From positions 40,468,573-40,532,572 of the forward strand of contig CM067449.1 in the NCBI GenBank assembly GCA_034508935.3: DNA of 64,000 nt, given 5' to 3'. The notes under the pieces are model-generated. The model worked only from the letters and a program-made list of their open reading frames with translations. It was not told the DNA's origin and did no database searches. The translations under genes were made by a program, and so were the position numbers. Origin of the DNA: Berghia stephanieae (Eukaryota > Mollusca > Gastropoda > Nudibranchia > Aeolidiidae). Of this stretch, positions 31,614-41,894 are shown piece after piece (within the stretch, counting starts at the first letter, position 1; every line of letters starts with the position of its first letter).

Positions 31614-31992
31614 TAGATAGAATGAAGTTGAAGTCGCTCAGGTCTTTGTTATTGTTTTTTGCCTTCCGCGTTTATGAGTAATTTTAACTAAACTGTATTA
31701 ACCAGACTATATAGATAGAATGCGCTTGGCCAAGGAGTTCACAACATTGCCATCCGGAAGTATAACGGACCAACACACAAACTCTGTGTAACCATGAACT
31801 TTTATAGTCTGGTTAATACAGTTTAGTGAGAACAACTCACAAACGCGGATGGCAAAAACCACAACAAAGGCCTGAGTGACGTCATCTGCATACTATCTAT
31901 ACGTTTAATATTACACGTAGTTTTGTGTGTAGGTCCATTATACTTTTGGGTGGCAATGTTGTGAGCTCCTTTGCCAAGTGCATACTATATCT
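31614..31992 (-). mobile_element. MITE-A1, outer copy carrying a second A1
   Basis: Halves 31616-31713 and 31898-31992 flank a full inverted A1. The break is at the TATA of CCAGACTATA. Confidence 0.82.
31714..31897 (+). mobile_element. MITE-A1, inner nested copy
   Basis: Complete 184-bp copy of the 'CTTGGCCAAGGAGTTCAC' subtype, the same subtype as 35528, 36046, 37422, 58988 and 61596. Confidence 0.88.
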
Positions 31993-32039
31993 TGATGCTT
32001 TGGTTTTAGGCAAATACTCACAATATCCGTCACAACTCA

Positions 32040-32438
32040 TCATTCAGAATGACTGCGCTCAGGTTGTGGAATTCCCTTTCTTATAATGCTAAGAATAGTG
32101 AAAATATAGATAGACTCCTAGATACCTTTAAAAAGTAATTGAAAACCGAATTATTTAGAAGAACGATTTTCTACAATTAATATACTTTATGTTTTAATTT
32201 AGGGTAGTAATGTGTATAATAATAATAATAATGTACTTTATTCATCCAAAAGGAAATTTTTGTACAGACGTTTAAAATGCCGACAATGATAAACATAATT
32301 TACGTAATTTTTTAAATTAAAAAAAAAAAAAAAAAACACAGAGCACTGACAAAAACACGTCTGCAGTCGCCGGAGACCAGCGCCAATGTAAAAGGTTTAC
32401 GTATGTGGATGCGGAGAAGATTTCGTATGTGGGTGCAC

Positions 32439-32480
<42 letters not shown>

Positions 32481-32580
32481 GCGTGTTAGTGTGAATGCTA
32501 GTTTATATTGAATGATTGTAAAGCGCCATAGAGCACTTGCCAGTGGATTATGGGCGCTATATATAAGTATATTATATTAT
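32040..32580 (+). pseudogene. CR1/L2-type LINE 3' end
   Basis: The frame MTALRLWNSLSYNAKNSENI, then DTFKK and LKTELFRRTIF, is the C-terminal block of CR1/L2-like reverse transcriptases (RLWNSLP...F...LK..LF). A 3' untranslated stretch follows with GTAAAGCGCCATAGAGC and GGGCGCTATATATAAG, a typical tail of such LINEs and similar to the SINE-A tail. A poly-A run and (GT)n at 32442-32478 interrupt it. Confidence 0.65.
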
Positions 32581-32649
32581 ATTTATATTATATCTGCCAA
32601 CCAAAGAAAACGTATCATATCAACACACTAATATGTGTGTAACTTTATA

Positions 32650-32832
32650 GATGGTTCGAAGATGACGTCACTCAGGCCTTTGTTATTTTTTTGCCATCCG
32701 CGTTTGTGAGTTGTTCTCGCTAAACTGTATAAACCAGACTATAAAAGTTCATGGTTACACAGAGTTTGTGTGTTGGTCTGTTATACTTCCGGATGGCAAT
32801 GCTGTGAACTCCTTGGCCAAGCGCATTCTATC
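32650..32832 (-). mobile_element. MITE-A1 tandem array, unit 1
   Basis: First of three head-to-tail full units joined through CTATC-TATA-GATAG. Confidence 0.88.
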
Positions 32833-32836
32833 TATA

Positions 32837-33020
32837 GATAGTTCGAAGATGACGTCACTCAGGCCTTTGTTATTGTTTTTGCCATCCGCGTTTGTGAGTT
32901 GTTCTCACTAAACTGTATTAACCAGACTATAAAAGTTCATGGTTACACAGAGTTTGTGTGTTGGTCCGTTATACTTCCGGATGGCAATGCTGTGAACTCC
33001 TTGGCCAAGCACATTCTATC
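32837..33020 (-). mobile_element. MITE-A1 tandem array, unit 2
   Basis: Nearly identical to units 1 and 3 at a 188-bp period, so the array is young. The recurring frames in it (ending CWSVILPDGN...) are repeat translation. Confidence 0.9.
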
Positions 33021-33024
33021 TATA

Positions 33025-33208
33025 GATAGTTCGAAGATGACGTCACTCAGGCCTTTGTTATTGTTTTTGCCATCCGCGTTTGTGAGTTGTTCTCACTAAA
33101 CTGTATTAACCAGACTATAAAAGTTCATGGTTACACAGAGTTTGTGTGTTGGTCCGTTATACTTCCGGATGGCAATGTTGTGAACTCCTTGGCCAACCGC
33201 ATTCTATC
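33025..33208 (-). mobile_element. MITE-A1 tandem array, unit 3
   Basis: Third unit, followed through TATA by a diverged fourth copy. Confidence 0.9.
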
Positions 33209-33212
33209 TATA

Positions 33213-33366
33213 GTCGGGTCTTTAGTATTTTTTTTAACCATTCTCACTTAATTGTATTATCCAGACTATAAATTTAAATGTTCAAGGTTGCACACAATTT
33301 TGTGTGTTGGTCCGTTATACATCCGGGTGGCAATGTTTTGAGCTTCTTAGCCAAGCGCATACTATC
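33213..33366 (-). mobile_element. MITE-A1, diverged copy next to the array
   Basis: Starts inside the element (GTCGGGTCTTTAGTATT) and ends CATACTATCTATA; older than the trimer beside it. Confidence 0.7.
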
Positions 33367-33598
33367 TATACGTTGTAACCGGTTTGAATAATTTACTCGT
33401 TATCTTAAAACGTTTTTCTTTGTGAAAACAATACGATATGACGTCAAGTCGGAGTAAAATGGAAGCCCGCCTGTAAAGGATTAAAGTCTATCGATTTTCG
33501 TCTCTTTTATATTTCATATTTTTCTTTCTTTTTATTTTTTGTTCAGACTGATCCGCATGTGGCTTGTGTCATCAGCACATCCCACTGTCGCAGTTGTA

Positions 33599-33705
33599 CC
33601 CCAAAGACATCGATTGGCAATGCTGTGCGTTTAGGTAAACTACTTGTAACATCCGCCAGCCAAATTAAAATCAACACACATAACTCCTTCATCTCAGCAA
33701 AAAGC
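33599..33705 (+). repeat. 107-bp direct repeat M, left copy (A2-like)
   Basis: CCCCAAAGACATCGATTGGC through GTGCGTTTAGGTAAA and AACTCCTTCATCTC is repeated at 34903-35005. It resembles one end of MITE-A2. The pair brackets the SINE-A/LINE composite. Confidence 0.75.
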
Positions 33706-33714
33706 TCTCAAACA

Positions 33715-33728
33715 ACAACAACAACAAG

Positions 33729-33769
<41 letters not shown>

Positions 33770-33770
33770 A
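33715..33770. repeat. (AAC)n microsatellite at the SINE-A tail
   Basis: AAC/ACA units directly after the 3' end of the reverse SINE-A, in the position of its simple-repeat tail. Confidence 0.9.
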
Positions 33771-33771
33771 A

Positions 33772-34895
33772 AAGAGCTTTTATATAGCGCAATATCCACT
33801 TCTTCTTCTTCTAGGTTCCATGCCTGGTCCAGGCTTCGGATACTGCATGAATTATCTCTCTCCATTCCTCCCTGTCTCTTGCTTTTTCAAACAGCTCTTG
33901 GATTGTTAGGTTGGTGAAGCCCTTCAGTTGGTCTATGAGTGTATTTCTTTGTCTTCCCCGGGCGCGTTTACCAGGTATTTTTCCACAACTTGCCAGGTAT
34001 TCATTCTTATCTTTCCTTACTATGTGTCCGAAAAAGGATAGTTGTCGATCCACTATTAAGGGCATTAGTTTCCTTTGTTGGTATGTTTGTTTTAGCACTT
34101 CTTCGTTCGTTTTGTGTGCAGTATACGATATTCTCTGCATCCTTCTCAAGCACCACATTTCAAAAGCTTCAATGTTCTTTTGTGTTTCTGCATTTGTAGT
34201 CCAGCTTTCGCATCCGTATAACAAGATTGGCCACACGTAGCACTTCAAGACTCGGAATCTAATCCCGAACGACATCTGTTTGTTTTTCAAAATTTTTCCC
34301 AGGTCCATGAAGGCCTGTTTGGCTTGAGTTATTCTTGCTCGTATGTCTCGGTTACATCTTCCATCTGTTGTCACTATTGAACCTAGGTATTTAAAACTTT
34401 CTACGTTGGTAAGTTGCTCGCCGTGAATCGTTATATTGCAGGTGTTGTTGTTTTCGGGGTTTTTCTGTATTACCATGCATTCCGTTTTGGTGATATTCAC
34501 TTCCATTCCCTTGGCTTCACTATCTACTACCACCTTGTCAACAATCTTTTGAAGTTGGATTTCTGATGTTGCAATGAGTACCGTATCGTCTGCGTATCTT
34601 ATATTATTTATGTTGTGACCTCCAATATCCACTAAACGTACTCAAATCGCTTTACAAGAGGTCCCCGGCCAACAGCAATACTTAACATGTAGGACAGGAC
34701 ATGACGCCTGTTAGTTGATATTACAATATATTTCGGACAGAGAGAACGGTGTTAACGACCAGAGACCCATGTTTCACCTAGTACGGTGAGAGAATGTGAG
34801 TAAGGACTCAACAATGCGCCGAGTGAGGCTCGAACCCTGGACCTTCCGATCCGAAAGCGAGTGCCGCACCACACAACCACATAGCCGCACAAAGA
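33772..34895 (-). mobile_element. SINE-A copy 5, split by a LINE
   Basis: The 3' tail (33772-33800) and the body plus head (34624-34895) are the two parts of one reverse SINE-A. A 10-bp target duplication (AATATCCACT) marks the break. Confidence 0.9.
33801..34623 (-). mobile_element. 5'-truncated RTE-like LINE inserted in SINE-A
   Basis: The 823-bp insert has a 273-codon open frame starting in the reverse transcriptase active site: IRYADDTVLIATSEIQLQK, then NITKTECMVIQKN, ESFKYLGSIVTTDGRCNRD, YVWPILLYGCESWTTNAE, FEMWCLRRMQRISYTAHKTN and a C-terminal HGT after EAWTR. Its 3' end is a (GAA)n tail. Target duplications AATATCCACT lie at 33791-33800 and 34624-34633. The frame is still open, so insertion was fairly recent. 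Endonuclease and most of the polymerase are missing through 5' truncation, so it cannot move by itself. Confidence 0.92.
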
Positions 34896-34902
34896 CCCCA
34901 AA

Positions 34903-35005
34903 GACATCGGTTGACAATGCTGTGCGTTTAGGTAAAATACTCGTAACATCCACCAGCCAATCTAAACATAACAACACACTTAACTCCTTCATCTCGGCAA
35001 AATCT
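34903..35005 (+). repeat. 107-bp direct repeat M, right copy
   Basis: Second copy of the repeat at 33599-33705, with a few substitutions. Confidence 0.75.
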
Positions 35006-35013
35006 CTCAAACC

Positions 35014-35248
35014 ATTAACTCACTCAATCCTAGAGATATTTTCTACTTTTCAAATAGGAAAAAATGTATTAAAAATGAGCATGTACATAGATAGTTTTAT
35101 TTAACTACCATTAACACGCAAAAACTAAAAACATCAGCTTTGATACAACGCCTCTAATTTGTCTCAGAAAAATGTAATATTTAGCCATGAGGTAAAAGTA
35201 AGCCGGGTAAACTAATGATATAGTCGGTGTTAGGGTAAGTGAGTTAAT
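35014..35248. mobile_element. MITE-G reference copy (TTAA-flanked)
   Basis: TTAA at both borders with ends CTCACTCAATCC and GTTAGGGTAAGTGAG. Contains AATGTATTAAAAATGAGCATG and GTCTCAGAAAAATGTAATA. Other copies: 5211-5283 (partial), 8070-8130 plus 10636-10715 (split) and 44338-44581. Confidence 0.75.
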
Positions 35249-35374
35249 GAAGTTATACTAGTTGTACTTGATGACACAGCTGGTGCTGCAGTCAAATCAA
35301 TAGCATGTGTTGAATTGGCGGATACATAATTGGCTAATAAATAGGTCGCGGGGGCCTAATGTAATGTGGCGCCA

Positions 35375-35510
35375 CTACCAAATTATCTCATTCATAAGCA
35401 GTTTTATTCATCCTGTTTTGTTGATAAAGAGGAAACCCGAAACGTTCATTTGATCTGTTTTTGTAATTAAATTGAAGATTACATTGAATTTCACACTGTT
35501 ATTTACTTCT
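35375..35510 (+). mobile_element. Solo arm of the fold-back 2 family
   Basis: ATCCTGTTTTGTTGATAAAG, GGAAACCCGAAACGTTC and TTGAAGATTACATTGAATTT match the right arm at 12460-12600. Confidence 0.7.
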
Positions 35511-35527
35511 TTTTGGTGGAGAATATA

Positions 35528-35712
35528 GATAGACTGCGCTTGGCCAAGGAGTTCACAACATTGCCATCCGGAAGTATAACGGACCAACACACAAACTCTG
35601 TGTAACCATGAACTTTTATAGTCTGGTTAATACAGTTTAGTTTAGTTTACTCACAAACGCGGATGGAAAAAAACAATAACAAAGGCCTGAGTGACGTCAT
35701 CTTCGATCTATC
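35528..35712 (+). mobile_element. MITE-A1 full copy
   Basis: GATAG to CTATC, 185 bp. SINE-B follows after 5 bp. Confidence 0.88.
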
Positions 35713-35716
35713 TATT

Positions 35717-35798
35717 GGGGGCAACATGGCTCAGCGATACGGTCTTTGCTTCGTACCCCGAAAGGTACCGAGTTCGATCACCCGCCTCTGCGCTGTGT
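35717..35798 (+). mobile_element. SINE-B, head only
   Basis: Only the tRNA-like head (TGGCTCAGCGATACGGTC to CACCCGCCTCTGCGCTGTGT) is present. Confidence 0.75.
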
Positions 35799-35859
35799 TC
35801 GCTAGTTCGACACGCCTGACGAATCGTGCATTCACAGAAAACTCGATGTGTAACTTTTA

Positions 35860-36044
35860 ACGCAAAGATAGAACGAAATTGACGTCACACATCTCTTTGT
35901 TATTGTTTTTGGCCATCCATTCTCATGAGTTGTTTTCACTAAATTGAATCAATCCTACTATTAACGGTCAAGGTTACATACAGTTTTGTATGTGGCTACG
36001 TTATATTCGGCTGGCGGAATGTTGTGAGTAAGCATAGCATCAAT
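35860..36044 (-). mobile_element. MITE-A2 copy
   Basis: AAATTGACGTCACACATCTC, ACTAAATTGAATCAATC and AAGCATAGCATCAATAG define A2; an A1 abuts its right end. Confidence 0.7.
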
Positions 36045-36045
36045 A

Positions 36046-36229
36046 GATAGAATGCGCTTGGCCAAGGAGTTCACAACATTGCCATCCGGAAGTATAACGG
36101 ACCAACACACAAACTCTGTGTAACCATGAACTTTTATAATCTGGTTAATACAGTTTAGTAAGAACAACTCACAAACGCGGATGGCAAAAACAATAACAAA
36201 GGCCTGAGTGACGTCATCTGCATACTATC
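36046..36229 (+). mobile_element. MITE-A1 full copy
   Basis: Complete 184-bp copy directly joined to the right end of MITE-A2. Confidence 0.88.
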
Positions 36230-36298
36230 TAGAGATTCTAATTGAGAAAATTTATCTCGTGAGAAAATTAACACAGCTAATCGTTGAAAAACAATATA

Positions 36299-36692
36299 GA
36301 TGCTGTGTGTTTGGCTAAGAAGCTCACAGTATTGCCATCCGGAAATATAACGACCAACACACAAAACTATGTGTCATCTGACCGTTTATTATAGATAGTA
36401 TGCGCTTGGCTAAGAAGCTCATAACATTGCCATCCGGAAGTATAACGGACCAACACACAAAACTGTGTGTATCCATGAACGTTTATAGTCACGTTAATAC
36501 AGTTCAGTGAGCATTACTCATAAACGCGGATGGCAAAAAACAATAACAAAGACCTGAGTGACATCATCTTCGAACTATCTATAGTCTGGTTAATATAGTG
36601 AGAATAACTCATAAACATGGATGGCAAAAACAAAAAACAAACCCAAAAACAAGCAATAACAAAGACTTGAGTGGCGTCAACTTCGTTCTATC
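36299..36692 (+). mobile_element. MITE-A1, outer copy carrying a second A1
   Basis: The outer halves 36299-36393 and 36580-36692 flank the copy at 36394-36579. The break is at the TATA of CGTTTATAGTCTGG, the same site hit at 31714 and, in A2, at 59451. Confidence 0.82.
36394..36579 (+). mobile_element. MITE-A1, inner nested copy
   Basis: Complete 186-bp copy in the same orientation as its host copy. Confidence 0.88.
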
Positions 36693-36696
36693 TGTG

Positions 36697-36888
36697 TCGA
36701 TAAAACGAAGATGACGTCATTCTGGTCTTTGTTATTGTTTTTTGCCATCCATAATTATGAATAATTCTCACTAAACTGTATCAACCAGACTATAAACGTT
36801 CAAGGCTACACAAAGTTTTGTGTGTTGGTCCGATATACTTCCGGATGGCAATGCTGTGAACTTCTTAGCCAAGCGCATAATGTCGATA
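36697..36888 (-). mobile_element. MITE-A1 copy with diverged ends
   Basis: All internal blocks are present, but the GATAG and CTATC tips have changed to GTCGAT-type sequence. Confidence 0.75.
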
Positions 36889-37147
36889 GCCCTTTATTTT
36901 CGTGTTTGTACTCAACCAGCTATTGAGTGAATGCATTATCTTCCAAATTCAGTCCCTCAGTTTGTGGACAAAGAAAAATTTACAATGAGCTCTCCGCACG
37001 GGACTGGTATCTCGTGTTAAGGCTTGTTTTTAAAATGATTCGTGTGATTTTGTGAGTGTTGTTCACTGGTAGAATCATCGAGCGCTTAAACAAGTGTTTA
37101 TCATCATCATCATCATCATTGCCTTTTTCACCCTGGGTCAGAGTAAA

Positions 37148-37331
37148 GATAGTATGCAGATGACGTCACTCAGGCCTTTGTTATTGTTTTTGCCATCCGC
37201 GTTTGTGAGTTGTTCTCACTAAACTGTATTAACCAGACTATAAAAGTTCATGGTTACACAGAGTTTGTGTGTTGGTCCGTTATACTTCCGGATGGCAATG
37301 TTGTGAACTCCTTGGCCAACCGCATTCTATC
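37148..37331 (-). mobile_element. MITE-A1 full copy, left of an inverted pair
   Basis: Complete copy; forms a 90-bp-spaced inverted pair with 37422-37605. Confidence 0.88.
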
Positions 37332-37421
37332 TATAGGCCACAGACAAACAGTTTCCATCCTTCTATTTCCTGAGCTAACTTTTTTTTTATCTCGTTCCAT
37401 ATCTTATCACTTCTCTGTATA

Positions 37422-37605
37422 GATAGAATGCGCTTGGCCAAGGAGTTCACAACATTGCCATCCGGAAGTATAACGGACCAACACACAAACTCTGTGTAAC
37501 CATGAACTTTTATAGTCTGGTTAATATAGTTTAGTGAGAACAACTCACAAACGCGGATGGCAAAAACAATAACAAAGGCCTGAGTGACGTCATCTGCATA
37601 CTATC
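37422..37605 (+). mobile_element. MITE-A1 full copy, right of an inverted pair
   Basis: Complete copy in opposite orientation. The intervening 90 bp are not part of A1. Confidence 0.88.
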
Positions 37606-37817
37606 TATATCAGCTTCATAAATTCTGTCATTGCAGAAACTCTTCGGTCGCCCAAGCAAAAAAAAAACGATTTGGGTTGTCTGTCTGCGTTTCTGTAACG
37701 TTCTGAGTTTTACGGAAAGGGGTTTGAACCCTTCGCCAAATTTACCCACATGTTTGCTGTCCTCTTAAAAGTATTCACTGTGTTGGTTACAACTTAGGGA
37801 CATAATCTGCGATAACA

Positions 37818-38106
37818 ATTGAGCTTTTATATAGTGCAATATCCACTAAACGTGCTCAAAGCGCTTTACAACGCAAACAGCAAAATTTAACATTCAGGAC
37901 GGGACATGACGCCTGTTAGGCGATATAATAATTTTTTCGGACAAAGACAACTCTGTTAGCGGCCAGATACTCATTTTACACTTGAGTACGGTGAGAGAAT
38001 GTGAGTAAAGAGCTTGCTCCAAGGACTCAACTATGTGCCGAGCGAGGTTCGAACCCAGGACCTTCCATCCGAAAGCGAGTGTCATACCACTAGACCACAT
38101 AACCGC
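37818..38106 (-). mobile_element. SINE-A copy 6, head-to-head pair (left)
   Basis: Full-length reverse copy with its tRNA-like head at the right end, 15 bp from the head of the next SINE-A. Confidence 0.87.
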
Positions 38107-38120
38107 TTTCACCTAATATG

Positions 38121-38392
38121 AGGCTATGTGGTCTTGTGGTATGACACTCGCTTTAGGATCGGAAGGTTTTGGGTTCGATCTCGCTCAGCACATAGTTGGG
38201 TCCTTGGAAAAGACTATTTACTCACATTCTCTCACCGTACTCAGGTGTAAAATGAGTACCTGACCGTTAGCAGCGTTATCTCTTTCGGAAAAAAAATTGG
38301 ATTATCGCCTAACAGGTGTGTCATGTCTCGTTATTTATGTTACGTGTTGTTGGCACATTTAGTGGATATTGCGCTATATAAAAGCTCAACTA
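38121..38392 (+). mobile_element. SINE-A copy 7, head-to-head pair (right)
   Basis: Full forward copy ending GTGGATATTGCGCTATATAA. Together with the left copy it forms a hairpin-capable unit of about 575 bp. Confidence 0.87.
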
Positions 38393-38451
38393 TAATATTT
38401 GTCCGAGCAGGCTTGAGGATGTGACATCAATCCCATATTTGATCTTAGTCA

Positions 38452-39015
38452 TCGTTAACTTACAGCCTGACACCGTAGCCATAGTTAACTTACAGCCTGA
38501 CACCGTAGCTATCATTAACTTGCAGCCTGACACCGTAGCCATCGTTAACTTGCAGCCTAACACCGTAGTCATCGTTAACTTGCAGCCTAACACCGTAGCC
38601 ATCGTTAACTTGCAGCCTAACACCGTAGCCATCGTTAACTTGCAGCCTGACACCGTAGCCATCGTTAACTTGCAGCCTGACACCGTAGCCATCGTTAACT
38701 TGCAGCCTAACACCGTAGTCATCGTTAACTTGCAGCCTAACACCGTAGCCATCGTTAACTTGCAGCCTAACACCGTAGCCATCGTTAACTTGCAGCCTGA
38801 CACCGTAGCTATCGTTAACTTACAGCCTGACACCGTAGCCATCGTTAACTTGCAGCAATCGTTAACTTGCAGCCTGACACCGTAGCCATCGTTAATTTAC
38901 AGCCTGACACCGTAGCCATCGTTAATTTACAGCCTGACACCATAGCCATCGTAAATTTGCAGCCTGACACCGCAGCCATCGTTAGCTTATAGCCTGACAC
39001 CGTGGCCATTGTTAG
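38452..39015. repeat. 30-bp minisatellite with 150-bp higher-order unit
   Basis: About 19 units of a 30-mer that reads CTTGCAGCCTGACACC plus GTAGCCATCGTTAA. Because 30 is a multiple of three, both strands stay open (a 10-residue repeat in each). Units differ at two diagnostic sites, and 38521-38670 is repeated at 38671-38820 with a single difference. The array runs straight into a MITE-B start at about 39016. Confidence 0.95.
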
Positions 39016-39062
39016 CTTATAGCCTGACACTAGAACAATCTAGGACTTGTAGTTTGACATCA
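39016..39062 (+). mobile_element. MITE-B, start only, at the minisatellite end
   Basis: AGCCTGACACTAGAACAATC and GGACTTGTAGTTTGACATCA match the start of MITE-B copy 1 at 30290-30340. Confidence 0.7.
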
Positions 39063-39070
39063 TTTTTTTT

Positions 39071-39185
39071 ATGTGTAACCTTAAACGTTTGAAATATGAT
39101 TGACATAATTTAGTGAGAACTAAGCATTTAAATGGCTGTCTAAAACAATAACAAAGACATGAGTGACATCATCTTCGTTCTATCT
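39071..39185 (+). mobile_element. MITE-A2, half copy
   Basis: GTGTAACCTTAAACGTTTG to GACATGAGTGACATCATCTTC, ending at the A1 copy that follows. Confidence 0.6.
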
Positions 39186-39188
39186 ACA

Positions 39189-39374
39189 GATAGTTTGCGC
39201 TTGGCTAAGAAGCTCACAACATTGCCATCCGGAAGTATAACGGACCAACACACAAAACTTTGTTTAACCTTAAACGTTTATAGTCTGGTTTATACCGTTT
39301 AGTGAGAGTTACTCATAAACACGGATGGCAATCAACAATAACAAAGACCCGAGTGACGTCACCTTCATTCTATC
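39189..39374 (+). mobile_element. MITE-A1 tandem pair, unit 1
   Basis: Full copy joined head-to-tail to the next through CTATC-TTTA-GATAG. Confidence 0.88.
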
Positions 39375-39378
39375 TTTA

Positions 39379-39564
39379 GATAGTATGCGCTTGGCTAAGA
39401 AGCTAAAAACATTGCCGTCCGGAAGTATAAAGGTTCAACACACAAAACTATGTGTAACCTTGAACGTGTATAGTCTGGTTAGTACAGGTTAGTGAGAATT
39501 GCTCATAAACGCGGATGGCAAAAAGCAATAACAAAGGCCTGACTGACGTCAACTTTATTCTATC
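39379..39564 (+). mobile_element. MITE-A1 tandem pair, unit 2
   Basis: Full copy. The two units differ clearly from each other, so this looks like two insertions and not a recent duplication. Confidence 0.86.
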
Positions 39565-39716
39565 TATAGATAGAACTTAAGCACCATCGAAATGATAGTG
39601 GCAATTACTTCTACATATTATATTATGTATAATAGGACAAGATAAGATAAGATAAAACAACCTAAGAATGTAGCATTGAAAATTTCACTGTCCGAAGCCG
39701 AATGGGAGCGATCTAT

Positions 39717-39838
39717 AAATAGTATGCGCTTGGCTAAGAAGCTCACAACATTGCCATTCGGAAGTATAACGGACCAACACACAAAACTGTGTGTAACCAT
39801 GAACGTTTAGAGGCTGGTTAATACATCTTAGTGAGAAT
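39717..39838 (+). mobile_element. MITE-A1, cut short by MITE-C
   Basis: Starts normally but stops at TTAGTGAGAATTG, where MITE-C begins. Confidence 0.7.
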
Positions 39839-39839
39839 T

Positions 39840-40134
39840 GGATTCAATAGTCTGATGTCACGTCGCCCAGCAATGGCGAGCAGCGTGGTTGAAAACAAAG
39901 AAAATTGGTACTTTTTATTCTTCATGCGGTCTAGAACTTTTTCACATGTCATATTGTCGGAATGTATAAAAGTCAAAACACGATCATTTTGGGCAATTGC
40001 CAATATTATAACTCATACAAGAATTTAATGTTTCCAATCAACAAATCAAGTAAGTAGATTTAATAATAAAGCAAAGCAAACAATGATAATATTAATAATA
40101 ATAATAATAATCATAATAATAATAATAATAATAA

Positions 40135-40183
<49 letters not shown>

Positions 40184-40326
40184 TAATGTTTTTCTCCTCA
40201 GGATACACTTTTATGATCGTCGGAGAAATATTTCATAAGGGCGTCCGCCATTGTTCCGATAGTTTAGAATCAATTACTAAGTTACTATGCTTCATTATGA
40301 GGGAAGTGCGTCACGACGATTGAACC
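39840..40326 (-). mobile_element. MITE-C copy 3, with (AAT)n inside
   Basis: The ends GATTCAATAGTCTGATGTCA and GTCACGACGATTGAACCC are inverted. In the middle, 40086-40182 is an (AAT)n array with adjacent AT-rich sequence absent from the other copies. Confidence 0.82.
40086..40182. repeat. (AAT)n microsatellite
   Basis: About 95 bp of AAT units within MITE-C copy 3. Confidence 0.95.
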
Positions 40327-40329
40327 CTA

Positions 40330-40857
40330 TTATCATGACAAACATTAAATATAACAAAAGACAGAGGATGAGGCTTTGAACATTCTTTTGAGAAATTTAT
40401 TTTCTTGAAGAAAAGAAATTGAAAGCAGTTGTATAAAAATTACAATGTAACATAATCAAACCAAAGACAGACAATAACAATAACATATAAATTAATACAT
40501 TGAAATAAATGGACCAAAATCGGCGTCTTGCCTATTATATACTCTCAGATAACTAAACTTATTCTATCCCACGCCATAAAGAAGAGGGCGTCATGAAATT
40601 AATTTTTCGAATACAATCTGGGTGGTGTTTCACTGGAACGAAGAACCAAACTACCTTACACAGATATTCTGTTTGTTTTTTTCATTTTGGCAGGAAAACA
40701 AATTTTATGTCATTTGTCTCCAGCTATCTCATATTGTTAATAATTTGGCGTGTTAAATTGGATTTAAATCATATCATATCAGTAATAGGGATTCACTAAA
40801 ATAGACCAAGTTTTCCTCAATTACTATAAACATTAGTAGTAACAATATTGGTTTGTT
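40330..40857. other. AT-rich sequence, no gene seen
   Basis: Only short unrecognised frames; no repeat family identified. Confidence 0.35.
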
Positions 40858-41355
40858 TTTAAGGGTTTTACGATGCTTGCGCCAGTTAAAAAGGAACAAA
40901 ATGGGATAGTAAAAAAGTTCTAGAATTATAATTAAAGCACCTTAGAAAAAGTAAGACAAATGCGAAATGGGAACAAATATGGAATAGGTGTAGATTCCAT
41001 GAACATACCATCGATGTACTTAGTTTGAGATCACCTAAAAGGCCCATCCAGAAACGAGCACAGGATCCCATTAAGAGGAATACACTCAAACGCCTACATA
41101 TAAATTCAAAACAACAAATATAATAATGCATAATAGAGAGATGATTTACAAGGAAAAAAAATATCATCTCCCAAAACAATACCTATACATTTGAATGTTT
41201 CCCTCCCAGCCAAGGACTCCGGCCAGGGCCAGGAAAAAAAACAAGTAATCTCATTCCAAGACAGAGACAGAACGCAAATTGGAAAATCGCTTCAGAGGGA
41301 TAGAAGCCACAGAAAGTGCCTTCCTGCCCAGTTTGGGAGGTCAGGATCTCCACCC
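40858..41355 (-). repeat. Dispersed repeat E, copy 4
   Basis: Starts with AAGGGTTTTACGATGCTTGC and runs through CTAATCTCATTCCAAGACAG-type blocks to GTTTGGGAGGTCAGGATC, the full length of the family. Confidence 0.75.
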
Positions 41356-41535
41356 AGTAAGTAACAATACATTACATAAATTGCACATAAAAATGTTAAA
41401 AAGGGAGAAACAGATAAAGGCAGAGAACAAAATTAAATGAAAAACACAACAAAAACATCCATTTTATTATTTTGACATAAAATAAATCCTCAGTCATATG
41501 TGTATTTTGAATCAAAAAGGCAATTTTTAAAGTCA

Positions 41536-41830
<295 letters not shown>

Positions 41831-41894
41831 TAATAATTCTATCTTTCAGATCCAGTCATCGTTATCTGGATCACCCGAGCATTGGTTGTTTTTG

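Noticed and set aside
32711-33099. Recurring small protein 'INQTIKVHGYTEFVCWSVILPDGN' at many sites
   Set aside because: Every occurrence lies inside a MITE-A1 copy. The conservation is that of the DNA element, and many copies have shifts or stops.
38390-39030. 150-residue repeat proteins (10-residue unit) on both strands
   Set aside because: A 30-bp minisatellite keeps all unit-phase frames open. There is no start context, splice site or unique flank.
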